Source of the DNA: ZC4RG19 sp036279475
GTDB lineage: Bacteria; Actinomycetota; Acidimicrobiia; Acidimicrobiales; VFJN01
Reading direction: 5' to 3'
NCBI GenBank assembly: GCA_036279475.1
Contig: DASUJB010000134.1
Span: 1-29,041 of the forward strand
DNA: 29,041 nucleotides
A program made the translations under genes and the position numbers. Under the pieces are notes generated by a model that saw only the letters and a program-made list of their open reading frames with translations, was not told the origin of the DNA and made no database searches. Positions 7,150 to 14,122 of this stretch are shown in pieces. Positions within the stretch are counted from its first letter, which is position 1. Every line of letters begins with the position of its first letter.

Positions 7150-9159
7150 GTGGCTGCGTACGGTTCCTGGTCCACCCCCGTCACCGCCGAGCTGGTGGTG
7201 CGGGCCGCCGCCAGCCTCGGCGAGGTCGCCGTCGAGGGCGACACGGTGACGTGGTCCGAGGGCCGGCCCGAGGAGGGAGGGCGCGTCCAGCTCGTCCGGC
7301 GCGTCGGGGACGGCCCCCCGGTCGACCTGCTCCCCGTGGGCTTCAGCGCCCGCACCGCCGCCCACGAGTACGGCGGCGGCGCCTGGTGGGCGGCCGGCGG
7401 CACCGTGTGGTTCGCCAACTGGGACGACCAGCGCCTCCACCGGCTCGACGAGGGCGCGGCGCCGGTCCCCGTCGTCCCCGGGCCCCAGGTCGGTCGCGGC
7501 GACCGGTGGGCCGACGGGGACCTGCACCCCGCGGGGCGGTGGGTGCTGGTGGTGCGCGAGCACCACCCGCCCGGTGGTGGCCCCGCCGACGTCCTCGACG
7601 AGATCGTCGTGCTCGACGCCACGGGCGACACCGCCCCCCGCACGCTCGTCTCCGGGCCCGACTTCGTGTCCGATCCGCGGTGGTCGCCCGACGGCCGCCG
7701 GGTGAGCTGGCTGCAGTGGTCTCACCCCGACATGCCCTGGGACGGCAGCGAGCTGTGCGTCGCCGACGTCGCCGCCGGCGACGCCGGTCCCCGCCTGGCC
7801 GGTGCCCGGGTGGTGGCAGGACGACCACACCAGGCGCCGGGCGGCACCGGCGACGGCGAGTCGGTCGTCCAACCCCGGTGGGCCGCCGACGGCTCGCTGT
7901 GGTTCGTGTCCGACCGCTCGGGCTGGTGGAACCTCGACCGCTGGGTGCCCCCGCCCCGCGGAGGCGGGGGCGGGGGGACGGTGGAGCCCATGGTGCGCAC
8001 CGACGCCGAGATCGGCGTGCCGCAGTGGGTCTTCGGCCAGTCGCGCTACGCCTTCCTGTCGGGCGGTCGCACCGTGTTCGCGGCGAGCCGCGACGGGCTC
8101 GACAGCCTGTCGGTGCTCCTCGCCGACGGCCGGGTGGCCCGGCTCGACCTGCCGTACACGGCGGTCGGCTCGGTGCAGGCCGAGGGCGACAGGGTGGTCT
8201 TCGTCGGCGCCACCCCTGTCGCCGAGCCTGCGGTGGTGTCGGTCACCGTCGACGCCGGTGGCGGGACCGGCGAACCGGCGGTGCTGCGCCCGCCCCGGGA
8301 CCTCGGCATCGCCCCCGGGTGGTTCTCGGTGCCCGAGCCGATCTGGTTCCCGACCTCGGGCGGTGGCACCGCCCACGCGCTGCTCTACCCCCCGGCCAAC
8401 CCCGAGGTCACCGCCCCACCCGGTGAGGCACCACCCCTGCTGGTCGTCATCCACGGTGGGCCCACCTCGGCGGCCCGTCCCATGCTGCAGCTCGGTACCC
8501 AGTACTGGACCAGCCGCGGCTTCGCCGTGGTCGACGTCAACTACCGCGGCTCCACCGGGTTCGGCCGCGAGTACCGCAACCAGCTCCGAGGCCAGTGGGG
8601 CGTGGTCGACGTCGACGACTGCGAGGCTGCGGCCCGCTGGCTGGGCCGGCAGGGGCGCGTCGACCCGGATCGCCTGTGCATCCGGGGTGGCTCGGCCGGC
8701 GGGTACACGACCCTGGCCGCGCTGGCCTTCCGCGACGTGTTCGCCGCCGGTGCCAGCCACTACGGGGTCGCCGACCTCGAGGCCCTCGCCGTCGAGACCC
8801 ACAAGTTCGAGAGCCGGTACCTCGACGGGCTCGTCGGGCCCCATCCGGCCCGGCGGGACCTCTACCTCGAGCGGTCGCCGATCCACCACCTCGACGGGCT
8901 CGACCGGCCGCTCATCGTGCTGCAGGGCCTGGAGGACGAGGTGGTCCCACCCGCCCAGGCCGAGATGATCGTCGAGGCCCTCCGGGCCAGGAAGGTCCCG
9001 GTCGCCTACGTGACCTTCGACGGCGAGCAGCACGGCTTCCGCCGGGCGGGCTCCATCCGCCGGGCGCTCGAGGCCGAGCTCTCCTTCTACGCCCAGGTGC
9101 TCGGCTTCCCGCTGCCCGAGGGCGAGGCGGTCGAGCCCGTCGAGGTGGAGAACCTGTGA
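7150..9159 (+). CDS. S9 family (prolyl oligopeptidase-type) serine peptidase
   Basis: A 669-residue two-domain serine peptidase: an N-terminal beta-propeller (about 1-400, WSPDGRRVSWLQWSHPDMPWDG) and a C-terminal alpha/beta-hydrolase domain (about 415-660). The triad is visible: Ser515 in GGSAGGYTT, Asp596 in QGLEDEVVPP and His628 in DGEQHGFRR. The HGGPTSAARP oxyanion-region motif fits the S9C acylaminoacyl-peptidase-like branch. No signal peptide is seen, so it is probably a cytoplasmic oligopeptide hydrolase. The GTG start lies nine bases after the aminotransferase stop with no ribosome site, consistent with leaderless expression. An unusual Gly-rich loop (RGGGGGGTVEP, about 275-285) is encoded by a GC palindrome at 7948-7976. 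It sits between amino-acid synthesis genes without an obvious pathway role. Confidence 0.93.
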   Translation: MAAYGSWSTPVTAELVVRAAASLGEVAVEGDTVTWSEGRPEEGGRVQLVRRVGDGPPVDLLPVGFSARTAAHEYGGGAWWAAGGTVWFANWDDQRLHRLDEGAAPVPVVPGPQVGRGDRWADGDLHPAGRWVLVVREHHPPGGGPADVLDEIVVLDATGDTAPRTLVSGPDFVSDPRWSPDGRRVSWLQWSHPDMPWDGSELCVADVAAGDAGPRLAGARVVAGRPHQAPGGTGDGESVVQPRWAADGSLWFVSDRSGWWNLDRWVPPPRGGGGGGTVEPMVRTDAEIGVPQWVFGQSRYAFLSGGRTVFAASRDGLDSLSVLLADGRVARLDLPYTAVGSVQAEGDRVVFVGATPVAEPAVVSVTVDAGGGTGEPAVLRPPRDLGIAPGWFSVPEPIWFPTSGGGTAHALLYPPANPEVTAPPGEAPPLLVVIHGGPTSAARPMLQLGTQYWTSRGFAVVDVNYRGSTGFGREYRNQLRGQWGVVDVDDCEAAARWLGRQGRVDPDRLCIRGGSAGGYTTLAALAFRDVFAAGASHYGVADLEALAVETHKFESRYLDGLVGPHPARRDLYLERSPIHHLDGLDRPLIVLQGLEDEVVPPAQAEMIVEALRARKVPVAYVTFDGEQHGFRRAGSIRRALEAELSFYAQVLGFPLPEGEAVEPVEVENL

Positions 9160-9194
9160 CCGCCGGCGCCCGACCCGGCGCCGTGCCGCCGAGG

Positions 9195-9217
9195 CCCCCG
9201 GGGGGTTGCCCCGGGGG
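9195..9217 (+). terminator. GC hairpin between the S9 peptidase gene and serA
   Basis: CCCCCGGGG (9195-9203) pairs with CCCCGGGGG (9209-9217) around GGTTG. It lies 36 bases after the peptidase stop and 48 before serA. No T-run follows, so it is a terminator-like structure only. Confidence 0.45.
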
Positions 9218-9265
9218 GGCGGAGCGATCTGGCGGGTGCTCGGGCGCCCGGCCACACTGGCGGTG

Positions 9266-10828
9266 ATGGCGCGCATCCTCGTGACCGAGAAGATCGCCGA
9301 CACCGGGCTGCAGCGGCTCCGGGATGCCGGCCACGTGGTCGACGTCCGAGCGGGCCTCTCGCCGGGCGAGCTCCTGGAGGTCGTGCCCGGCGCTGCCGCC
9401 CTGATCGTCCGGTCGGCCACGACGGTCGACGCCGACGTGCTGGCCGCGGGCCGCGAGCTGGTGGTGGTGGGGCGGGCGGGGATCGGCCTCGACAACGTCG
9501 ACGTCGACGCGGCCACCGCCCGGGGCGTCATGGTGGTGAACGCCCCGCAGTCCAACATCCTGTCGACGGCCGAGCACACGATGGCCATGCTGCTGGCCCA
9601 GGCCCGCAACATCCCCCAGGCCCACGCCGCCCTCGTCCAGGGTCGCTGGGAGCGGTCGCGCTGGGAGGGCGTGGAGCTGGCCGGCAAGACCCTGGGCGTC
9701 GTCGGGCTCGGGCGGATCGGCAAGCTGGTGGCCCAGCGGGCGTACTCCTTCGGGATGAAGCTCGTGGCCCACGATCCCTTCGTGTCGCCCGAGCGGGCGC
9801 GGGACATCGGCGTCGAGCTGGTGAGCCTCGAGCGGCTGGTGGCGGTGGCCGACTTCGTCACGCTCCACGTGACCAAGACGCCGGAGACCATGGGCCTGAT
9901 CGACAAGGACCTGCTGGCCATCGCCAAGCCGGGTATCCGCATCGTGAACGTGGCCCGCGGGGGCATCGTCGACGAGCAGGCGCTGGCGGAGGCCATCCGG
10001 GTCGGCCACGTGGGCGGCGCCGCCATCGACGTGTTCACGGCCGAGCCGACCACCGACTCGCCCCTCTTCGCCCTGCCCCAGGTGGTCGTGACCCCCCACC
10101 TCGGTGCCAGCACCCGCGAGGCGCAGGACAAGGCGGGCGACACCATCGCCGAGCAGGTGGCGCTGGCCCTCGCCGGTGAGTTCGTGCCCTTCGCGGTGAA
10201 CGTCAGCGCCGCCGAGGCCAGCGAGGCGGTCCGCCACTTCCTGCCCCTCGCCGAGCGCCTCGGCCAGGTGTACACGGCGCTGGCCGAGGGCCTGCCCCGC
10301 ACGCTGGAGATCGAGTACGCCGGCCAGATCTCCGAGTCCGACACCCGCATCCTCACCCTCTCGGTGCTGAAGGGGGTGTTCGGCGGCGTGACCGACGAGC
10401 CGGTCTCGTACGTCAACGCCCCACGGATCGCCGCCGACCGGGGCGTCGAGGTGCGCGACACGTCCACGGCGACCGCCCACGACTACGTCAACCTGATCTC
10501 CATCCGCGGGGGCGACCACGCCATCGGCGGCACGCTGGTGGGGCTGCGGGGTCAGCCGCGGGTGGTGATGCTCGACGGCCACACGATCGACCTCCCCCCG
10601 GCCGACCACATGCTCGTGGTGCGCAACGACGACCGGCCGGGGATGATCGCCTTCGTGTCGGGCGTGCTCTCCGACGCCGGCGTCAACATCGACGACATGC
10701 ACCTGGGGCGCGGTCCTGACGGGCAGGCGGCGCTCCAGGTCATCGCCACCGACCGCCCCGTGCCCACCGAGGTCCAGGACGTCATCCGGCGGGGCGACGG
10801 CATCACCTCGGTGCGCGCCGTCGGCTAA
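9266..10828 (+). CDS. serA: D-3-phosphoglycerate dehydrogenase, long ACT-domain form
   Basis: Oxidises 3-phosphoglycerate to 3-phosphohydroxypyruvate with NAD; entry step of serine synthesis, feeding SerC. It has 520 residues, the length of the mycobacterial-type enzyme. Order: substrate-binding half; NAD domain with GLGRIG at 147-152, Arg231 in NVARGG and His278 in TPHLGAST; an intervening ASB-like domain (about 310-440); and a C-terminal ACT domain (449-520, MLVVRNDDRPGMIAFVSGVLSDAG) that binds serine in homologues. ATG at 9266 was chosen: family homologues begin ARILVTEKIAD, and a CACACT -10-like hexamer (9253-9258) seven bases upstream would yield a leaderless mRNA. An in-frame upstream start at 9206 adds 20 unrelated residues. 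Convergent with the H1-like gene. Confidence 0.97.
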   Translation: MARILVTEKIADTGLQRLRDAGHVVDVRAGLSPGELLEVVPGAAALIVRSATTVDADVLAAGRELVVVGRAGIGLDNVDVDAATARGVMVVNAPQSNILSTAEHTMAMLLAQARNIPQAHAALVQGRWERSRWEGVELAGKTLGVVGLGRIGKLVAQRAYSFGMKLVAHDPFVSPERARDIGVELVSLERLVAVADFVTLHVTKTPETMGLIDKDLLAIAKPGIRIVNVARGGIVDEQALAEAIRVGHVGGAAIDVFTAEPTTDSPLFALPQVVVTPHLGASTREAQDKAGDTIAEQVALALAGEFVPFAVNVSAAEASEAVRHFLPLAERLGQVYTALAEGLPRTLEIEYAGQISESDTRILTLSVLKGVFGGVTDEPVSYVNAPRIAADRGVEVRDTSTATAHDYVNLISIRGGDHAIGGTLVGLRGQPRVVMLDGHTIDLPPADHMLVVRNDDRPGMIAFVSGVLSDAGVNIDDMHLGRGPDGQAALQVIATDRPVPTEVQDVIRRGDGITSVRAVG

Positions 10829-10857
10829 CCGCCCCGCGAGGCCCGTCCGGGGGGCGG
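10829..10857. terminator. Hairpin between convergent serA and H1-like gene
   Basis: CCGCCCC (10829-10835), directly after the serA stop, pairs with GGGGCGG (10851-10857) around a 15-base loop. It sits in the 63-base gap between convergent genes. No T-run is present. Confidence 0.4.
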
Positions 10858-10891
10858 CGCTGGTGGGCACCCGGGCGGGCCGCCGCCGTGC

Positions 10892-12016
10892 TCAGCCCGG
10901 TGCGCCCTCGCCGGGCGGCGGCGTGCCGTCCCGGGGCGCGGGCTCGTCGGCTCCCCTCGAGGGGGCCCCCGCCTCGACCCCGCCGGGCCTGCCGTCGGTG
11001 GACCCGCCCTCGGCCTGCCGCTCGCTCCCTCGCCCCCCAGCGGGGCGGTCGCCGGCCGGCTGGCCGGGCTGGGGACCGGCTGCCGCCCCGGGCTGGGGAC
11101 CGCCCGCCTCGCCGGGCTCGGCGACGGGACCTGCTGCTGCCGTCCCGGCGGGCGTCATCGCGGCCTTCCCGGGCGCAGCCTTCGTGGCGGGGGCCTTCCG
11201 GGCCTTCCCGGGCGCAGCCTTGGCGGCCTTCGTGGCCTTCCCAGGCGCGGCCTTCGTGGCCTTCCCAGGCGCGGCCTTGGTGGGCGCGGCCTTGGTGGTG
11301 GCGGGTGCCTTGCCGGTGGGTGTGGGCGTGGCCTTCCTGGCGGGCGCCTTCGCCTTCCTCGTGGACGCCTTCGTCGGCGCCGGGGCCTTCTTGGCGGTGG
11401 TGGCCTTCCCGGTGGCCGCCTCCTCTGCCGTCGCCTCCTTGGCGGCGGGGGACTTCCTGGCGGTGGCCTTCTCTGCCGTCGCCTTCCTGGCGGCGGGGGC
11501 CTTCTTGGCGGCGGTGGTCTTCTTGGCGGCGGTGGTCTTCTTGGCGGGGGCCTTCCTGGCGGCGGCCTTCCTGGCCGTCGCCTCGTCGGCGGCGGTGGCC
11601 TTCTCGGCGGGCGCCTCCCCGGTTGCTGCCGTGCCGGTTGCTGCCGTGCCGGTTGCTGCCGTGCCGTCGCCTGCTGCCGCCTCCCTCCCGGAGGTCATCG
11701 GAGCGGACGGCGGCCGCTCGGTGGCGCGCGGCCCGGGTGCCACGGTGCCGGTGACCCGCTCGGTGGGGGCCTCGCCGGGCGGGGGCGGCACCGTGGCCGC
11801 CGCCGTTTCCCGGGCTGCAGCAGCGGCCCGCCGGGGGGGAGCGGGTCCGGTCGTCTCCGCGGTGCCGGGCCCTGCCGGGATGGGAGCCGGCCGGGCGGCC
11901 GGATCGGTGGTGGTCACGTCGCCGGAGGAGAGCCCCCGCCGCGCCCGGAGCACGGCTCGGAGGACACCGGCGGCCACGAGGAGCGTCGCGAGGCGGCGGA
12001 ACAGTCGGCGGCTCAC
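10892..12016 (-). CDS. Histone H1-like Lys/Ala/Pro-rich repetitive protein with hydrophobic N-terminus
   Basis: A 374-residue low-complexity protein with no recognised globular domain. Residues about 1-28 (MSRRLFRRLATLLVAAGVLRAVL, then RARRG) form a short hydrophobic stretch flanked by arginines, like a weak membrane anchor or amphipathic helix. Residues about 29-120 are Pro/Ala/Thr-rich. Residues about 130-290 consist of Lys-Ala-Pro-Thr repeats (KKTTAAKKTTAAKK, KAAPGKATKAAPGKATKAAK) like eukaryotic H1 tails or the HupB/Lsr2-associated basic tails of actinobacteria. The rest is Gly/Pro/acid-rich. A GTG start follows a TAGCCT hexamer by six bases. Non-specific DNA or RNA binding is a reasonable guess from the basic repeats; membrane-associated nucleoid contact is speculation. 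Its codons match its neighbours, so recent transfer is not evident. It is divergent from leuA and convergent with serA. Confidence 0.75.
   Translation of the reverse strand: MSRRLFRRLATLLVAAGVLRAVLRARRGLSSGDVTTTDPAARPAPIPAGPGTAETTGPAPPRRAAAAARETAAATVPPPPGEAPTERVTGTVAPGPRATERPPSAPMTSGREAAAGDGTAATGTAATGTAATGEAPAEKATAADEATARKAAARKAPAKKTTAAKKTTAAKKAPAARKATAEKATARKSPAAKEATAEEAATGKATTAKKAPAPTKASTRKAKAPARKATPTPTGKAPATTKAAPTKAAPGKATKAAPGKATKAAKAAPGKARKAPATKAAPGKAAMTPAGTAAAGPVAEPGEAGGPQPGAAAGPQPGQPAGDRPAGGRGSERQAEGGSTDGRPGGVEAGAPSRGADEPAPRDGTPPPGEGAPG
11501..11536. repeat. 18-bp tandem repeat inside the H1-like gene
   Basis: CTTCTTGGCGGCGGTGGT occurs twice in tandem (11501-11518, 11519-11536), with a partial third copy after it. 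On the minus strand it encodes the repeated Lys-Lys-Thr-Thr-Ala-Ala unit. Such in-frame repeats can change copy number by slippage. Confidence 0.85.
11621..11665. repeat. Three perfect 15-bp tandem repeats inside the H1-like gene
   Basis: GGTTGCTGCCGTGCC is repeated exactly three times (11621-11635, 11636-11650, 11651-11665). It encodes a Gly-Thr-Ala-Ala-Thr unit on the minus strand. Perfect identity, including synonymous positions, suggests recent expansion. Confidence 0.9.
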
Positions 12017-12022
12017 GCCACG

Positions 12023-12028
12023 AGGCTA
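12023..12028 (-). promoter_or_regulatory. Candidate -10 of the H1-like gene
   Basis: TAGCCT reads on the minus strand from 12028 to 12023 and lies six bases before the GTG at 12016, placing the predicted transcript start at or next to the start codon. No good -35 is visible. Confidence 0.4.
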
Positions 12029-12078
12029 GTTGTCGACCCCCGCCGACAGCGGTTCGGCGCGCACGGCCCGGCGTCGCC

Positions 12079-12108
12079 TTGACCGGGCCCGGGCGGGTTG
12101 GGCACCAT
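12079..12108 (+). promoter_or_regulatory. Candidate promoter of the leuA leader
   Basis: TTGACC (12079-12084, five of six to the -35 consensus) and CACCAT (12103-12108) are separated by 18 bases. The expected transcript start, about seven bases after the -10, falls on the GTG (12115) of the leader peptide, so the leader would be translated from a leaderless mRNA. Confidence 0.5.
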
Positions 12109-12114
12109 GGCCGG

Positions 12115-12150
12115 GTGCACCTGCACACCGCCGGCCTCCTCCTTATGTGA
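12115..12150 (+). CDS. leuL: leuA leader peptide (Leu-Leu-Leu control codons)
   Basis: An 11-codon open frame, GTG to TGA, reading MHLHTAGLLLM. Three consecutive leucine codons (CTC CTC CTT, 12136-12144), plus one earlier Leu, sit immediately before the stop. The stop codon abuts a perfect 10-bp hairpin, and an intrinsic terminator follows 28 bases later, ahead of leuA. This is the classical layout for ribosome-mediated attenuation: a ribosome stalled for charged tRNA-Leu would cover the start of the hairpin. There is no ribosome site; the GTG lies at the predicted transcript start. The peptide itself is probably not functional. Confidence 0.72.
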   Translation: MHLHTAGLLLM

Positions 12151-12177
12151 GACGAGCACCGCACATAGGTGCTCGTC
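12151..12177 (+). promoter_or_regulatory. Pause/anti-terminator-region hairpin of the leuA attenuator
   Basis: GACGAGCACC (12151-12160) pairs perfectly with GGTGCTCGTC (12168-12177) around a 7-base loop. The stem begins one base after the leader stop codon, so a ribosome stalled on the Leu codons would mask its 5' arm. Confidence 0.75.
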
Positions 12178-12217
12178 AGCCTCCTGTGCCGTTCCGGCCA
12201 GGAGGCTTTTGGGTTTT
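12178..12217 (+). terminator. Intrinsic terminator of the leuA attenuator
   Basis: AGCCTCCTG (12178-12186) pairs perfectly with CAGGAGGCT (12199-12207). TTTT follows (12207-12210), then GGGTTTT. T-runs are rare in this GC-rich sequence, which makes this one of the clearest intrinsic terminators in the window. It lies 70 bases before the leuA ATG, so its role is premature termination. The 12-base loop contains GTTCCG (12191-12196), complementary to CGGAAC at 12257-12262 near the leuA start. That gives a possible pseudoknot, noting that a 6-base match may be chance. Confidence 0.78.
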
Positions 12218-12286
12218 CGGGGCCGGCCTCCGGTTGGAGCCGACCCGGGCCGACGACGGAACCGACAGCGAGAGAGCGAGCGATCG

Positions 12287-14029
12287 ATGCCTCCGGACCC
12301 CGTGACACCGAGGAAGATGCCCTTCGAGCGGTACCGGCCGTTCCTCCCGCTCCCGCTGGCCCGCGACGACCGCGGCTGGCCCGACCGTCGCATCGAGCGG
12401 GCCCCACGGTGGTGCTCGGTCGACCTCCGTGACGGCAACCAGGCGCTCATCGACCCGATGGACCCTGCCCGCAAGCGCCGCATGTTCGAGGCGCTGGTGA
12501 AGATGGGCTTCAAGGAGATCGAGGTCGGCTTCCCCAGCGCCAGCCAGACCGACTTCGACTTCGTGCGCCAGCTCGTGGTCGACGACCTCGTGCCGGACGA
12601 CGTGACCCTCCAGGTGCTCACCCAGTGCCGGCCCGCCCTCATCGAGCGCACCTACGAGGCCATCCGCGGCGCCCACCACGCCATCGTCCACTTCTACAAC
12701 TCGACGTCGATCCTGCAGCGGCGGGTGGTGTTCGGCCTGGGCTACGACGGCATCACCCAGATCGCCACCGATGCCGCCCGCCTGGCCCGCAAGCTCGAGG
12801 ACACGGTGCCCGGGACCGCCGTGCGCTACGAGTACTCGCCCGAGAGCTTCACCGGCACCGAGGTGGACTACGCCGTCGAGATCTGCGCCGCCGTGGGCGA
12901 CGCCCTGGAGCTGGCGCCCGACGAGGAGGTGATCTACAACCTGCCGGCCACCGTCGAGATGTACACCCCCAACGTCTACGGCGACGTGATCGAGCACTTC
13001 CACCGCAACGTGCCGCACCGCGACCGGGTGGTCCTGTCGCTCCACCCCCACAACGACCGGGGCACGGCCGTCGCTGCCGCGGAGATGGGGATGATGGCCG
13101 GGGCCGACCGGGTCGAGGGCACGCTGTTCGGCAACGGCGAGCGCACGGGCAACGTCGACGTGGTCACCCTGGCCCTCAACCTGTTCAGCCAGGGGGTCGA
13201 CCCCGAGCTGGACGTGTCGGACATCGATGCCCTGCGCCGGGTGGCCGAGTACTGCAACCGGCTGCCCGTGCACCCCCGCCACCCCTACGTCGGCGACCTG
13301 GTGTACACCGCCTTCTCCGGCAGCCCCCAGGACGCCATCAAGAAGGGCCTGGCCGCCCTGGGCGACCCGTACGACACCTGGGAGGTGCCGTACCTGCCCA
13401 TCGACCCCAAGCACGTGGGCCGCAGCTACGAGGCGGTGATCCGGGTCAACAGCCAGTCTGGCAAGGGCGGCGTCGCCTACATCATGTCCGAGGAGCACGG
13501 TCTCGACCTGCCCCGCCGCCTGCAGATCGAGTTCAGCCGCACCATCCAGGGCATCACCGAGGACACCGGCACGGAGATCAGCCCGGTGGCGATGTGGGAC
13601 GCCTTCACCGCCGAGTACCTCCCCGAGGACCCGGCGCTCCAGCTCGTGTCCCACGAGTCCACCGCCGCCGAGGACGGCTCCCACGTGACGGCGCAGCTCC
13701 TCGTGGGCGGCGACCATCGCACCGTGGTCGGCACGGGCAACGGGCCCATCGCCGCCTTCGTGGCCGGGCTCCGCTCCGGGCTCGGCATCGAGGTCGACGT
13801 GGTCGACTACAGCGAGCACGCCGTCTCGGCCGGCTCCGACGCCGTGGCCGTGGCCTACGTCGAGACCCGGGGGCCGGACGGTGCCGTGCGGTGGGGCGTC
13901 GGCCGGCACGAGAGCATCACGACGGCGTCCCTACGGGCCGTCCTGTCCGCCGTCAACCGCCACCTGGCCGCCGGAGCCACGGCCGAGCCCGCGTCCGAGC
14001 TCCCGGCGGGCGGGGACACGCCGTCGTAG
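12287..14029 (+). CDS. leuA: 2-isopropylmalate synthase
   Basis: Condenses 2-oxoisovalerate with acetyl-CoA to 2-isopropylmalate, the committed step of leucine synthesis. The 580 residues are of the actinobacterial type-2 LeuA form. The catalytic TIM barrel begins with SVDLRDGNQALIDP (Arg48, Asp49) and carries the metal ligands His253 and His255 in LHPHNDRG, then GTLFGNGERTGNVD. A linker and a C-terminal regulatory dimer domain (about 450-560), the leucine feedback site in homologues, follow. ATG at 12287 was chosen because the homologous N terminus MPFERYRPF lies ten residues in; AGAGAGCGAG upstream is a weak ribosome site. It is controlled by the leader-peptide attenuator at 12115-12217. 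Leucine control codons plus the feedback domain imply two levels of leucine control. Confidence 0.97.
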   Translation: MPPDPVTPRKMPFERYRPFLPLPLARDDRGWPDRRIERAPRWCSVDLRDGNQALIDPMDPARKRRMFEALVKMGFKEIEVGFPSASQTDFDFVRQLVVDDLVPDDVTLQVLTQCRPALIERTYEAIRGAHHAIVHFYNSTSILQRRVVFGLGYDGITQIATDAARLARKLEDTVPGTAVRYEYSPESFTGTEVDYAVEICAAVGDALELAPDEEVIYNLPATVEMYTPNVYGDVIEHFHRNVPHRDRVVLSLHPHNDRGTAVAAAEMGMMAGADRVEGTLFGNGERTGNVDVVTLALNLFSQGVDPELDVSDIDALRRVAEYCNRLPVHPRHPYVGDLVYTAFSGSPQDAIKKGLAALGDPYDTWEVPYLPIDPKHVGRSYEAVIRVNSQSGKGGVAYIMSEEHGLDLPRRLQIEFSRTIQGITEDTGTEISPVAMWDAFTAEYLPEDPALQLVSHESTAAEDGSHVTAQLLVGGDHRTVVGTGNGPIAAFVAGLRSGLGIEVDVVDYSEHAVSAGSDAVAVAYVETRGPDGAVRWGVGRHESITTASLRAVLSAVNRHLAAGATAEPASELPAGGDTPS

Positions 14030-14052
14030 CGCCGGGGACCGTCGGACCGCCC

Positions 14053-14081
14053 TGTTACATCCGTCACAGGAACGGTAGCCT
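14053..14081 (+). promoter_or_regulatory. Candidate promoter with CRP/GlxR-like palindrome before the M1 peptidase gene
   Basis: TGTTACATCCGTCACA (14053-14068) fits the CRP-family pattern TGTGA-N6-TCACA with one mismatch. TAGCCT (14076-14081) is a good -10, and TGTTAC (14053-14058) lies 17 bases upstream in the -35 position. The palindrome would overlap the -35, which suggests repression if real. This is inference from pattern only. Confidence 0.4.
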
Positions 14082-14122
14082 GACGTCCCAACAGCCCAGC
14101 CGACGCGAGCGGGTGCCCGCCC

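Noticed and set aside
5884..10467. A 1527-codon open frame on the minus strand
   Set aside because: It lies antisense to the aminotransferase, S9 peptidase and serA genes, all clearly real. Its composition (Gly/Arg/His/Pro/Val-rich) is the usual mirror frame of GC-rich genes.
12098..12286. N-terminal extension of LeuA through the leader region
   Set aside because: The frame is open, but the extension would run through a perfect intrinsic terminator and is Cys/Ser-rich, unlike LeuA. The conserved N terminus begins just after ATG 12287.
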